Source of the DNA: Chitinophagaceae bacterium
GTDB lineage: Bacteria > Bacteroidota > Bacteroidia > Chitinophagales > Chitinophagaceae
Direction: 5' to 3'
NCBI GenBank assembly: GCA_947476485.1
Contig: CANJQU010000044.1
Span: 1-33,032, forward strand
Length of the DNA stretch: 33,032 bases
Positions 32,616 to 33,032 of this stretch are shown one piece after another. The stretch's first letter is position 1; each line of letters starts with the position of its first letter. The notes under the pieces are model-generated. The model searched no databases. It was not told where the DNA came from and was given only the letters and a program-made list of their open reading frames with translations. The position numbers and the translations under genes are program-made.

Positions 32616-33032
32616 TTAATCCTGTTCAAAATAGAATGTGAAATACAAATGACTGGCAGAGGCATACGTTGGCGTTCCGTTACAAATAGCCACCGCATAC
32701 AGGTTTGCCGTTGTGGATATGACCTTTTTATACAGGTTGCCCAAACATGCGCCTGAACTTGTGGACAGGGTAGAATAGTTGGCAGCAACTATGTTGGTTA
32801 TGCCTATGATCTTGTCATAATCATTTGTCCAGGTCGGAGCAGCATGGTCAACGAAGTTTGCAGCGGTAGGGTTCTGTGAAAAGATCACAATATCCATAGG
32901 CGCTTTCTGCACACTTTTTTCCACTACCTGAACACCCATCCATGTGCCGCTTAGAATTGCTGCCCTCAATGCTCCCGTCAATGTCATAACCCCACCAATT
33001 ACCTGTCCCGCTGCATAGGCAAACGTACTGAT
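32616..33032 (-). CDS. probable phage virion protein (5' end outside window)
   Basis: The last 138 codons of a gene running in from the right edge; the frame is open to the edge, so the ATG at 32987 is probably internal. Segments 'AGQVIGGVMTLTGALR', 'PMDIVIFSQNPTAANF' and 'YAVAICNGTPTYASAS' near the C-terminus resemble a small family of phage head/virion structural proteins that I remember from Bacteroidota and other phage genomes; I cannot name it precisely. The rest is Thr/Ala/Val-rich beta sequence without cysteine clusters. It is the most upstream gene seen in the minus-strand operon and is the main reason for calling the segment phage-derived. Confidence 0.5.
   Translation of the reverse strand: MSTFAYAAGQVIGGVMTLTGALRAAILSGTWMGVQVVEKSVQKAPMDIVIFSQNPTAANFVDHAAPTWTNDYDKIIGITNIVAANYSTLSTSSGACLGNLYKKVISTTANLYAVAICNGTPTYASASHLYFTFYFEQD

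Overview
The window looks like a chromosome segment of a Bacteroidota bacterium, most likely in or near the family Chitinophagaceae. The signs are gliding genes (GldF, GldG), a TonB-dependent receptor with a carboxypeptidase-regulatory-like N-terminus, lipoproteins with Ser-Cys-Lys-Lys lipoboxes, many TPR proteins, A-rich leaders instead of Shine-Dalgarno sites, and DUF2911, PepSY-like and lmo0937-type proteins. The family-level placement is inference; no rRNA or tRNA gene was found.

Positions 1-20,200 read as ordinary chromosome. They start with the end of gldF, then gldG and a DUF4340 gene in one operon. Next come a convergent VanX-type dipeptidase, a small outer-membrane protein, a cold-shock protein followed by a foldable intergenic segment (candidate structured RNA), and two exported proteins of unknown role. 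A hydrolase/3-hydroxybutyrate dehydrogenase pair, a FAD-dependent oxidoreductase and a 50-residue membrane protein follow. After these lie a lipoprotein hydrolase with a helical-repeat tail, a TPR protein, a lipoprotein, a DUF2911 protein, a methyltransferase, a BNR-repeat protein, and two tandem PqiA-like membrane proteins.

Positions 20,200-26,290 are AT-richer and look acquired or rearranged. They hold a TonB-dependent receptor with a PepSY-like protein and a small acidic exported protein. Then comes a cassette flanked by a 55-bp direct repeat (54 of 55 identical, copies 2,357 bp apart). The cassette contains a DUF6922 protein overlapping a deleted, frame-shifted remnant of an AbiEii-type nucleotidyltransferase toxin. 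It also has a pair of 21-bp repeats resembling an insertion-sequence end, a lipoprotein, a 40-residue Pro/Ser/Lys/Gly protein and a Cys-rich exported protein. Several hairpins lie together at 23,866-24,090.

Positions 26,290-33,032 form one tight minus-strand operon that looks like part of a prophage or phage-derived element. In transcription order it has a probable virion protein (cut by the window edge), a small ORF of uncertain frame, a 1,558-residue DNA-methyltransferase/strawberry-notch-type helicase, and a RecA-like ATPase with an internally duplicated helical module. The operon ends at the second copy of the 55-bp repeat, which carries a terminator. The methyltransferase-helicase plus ATPase pair and the degraded toxin cassette are the most interesting parts.
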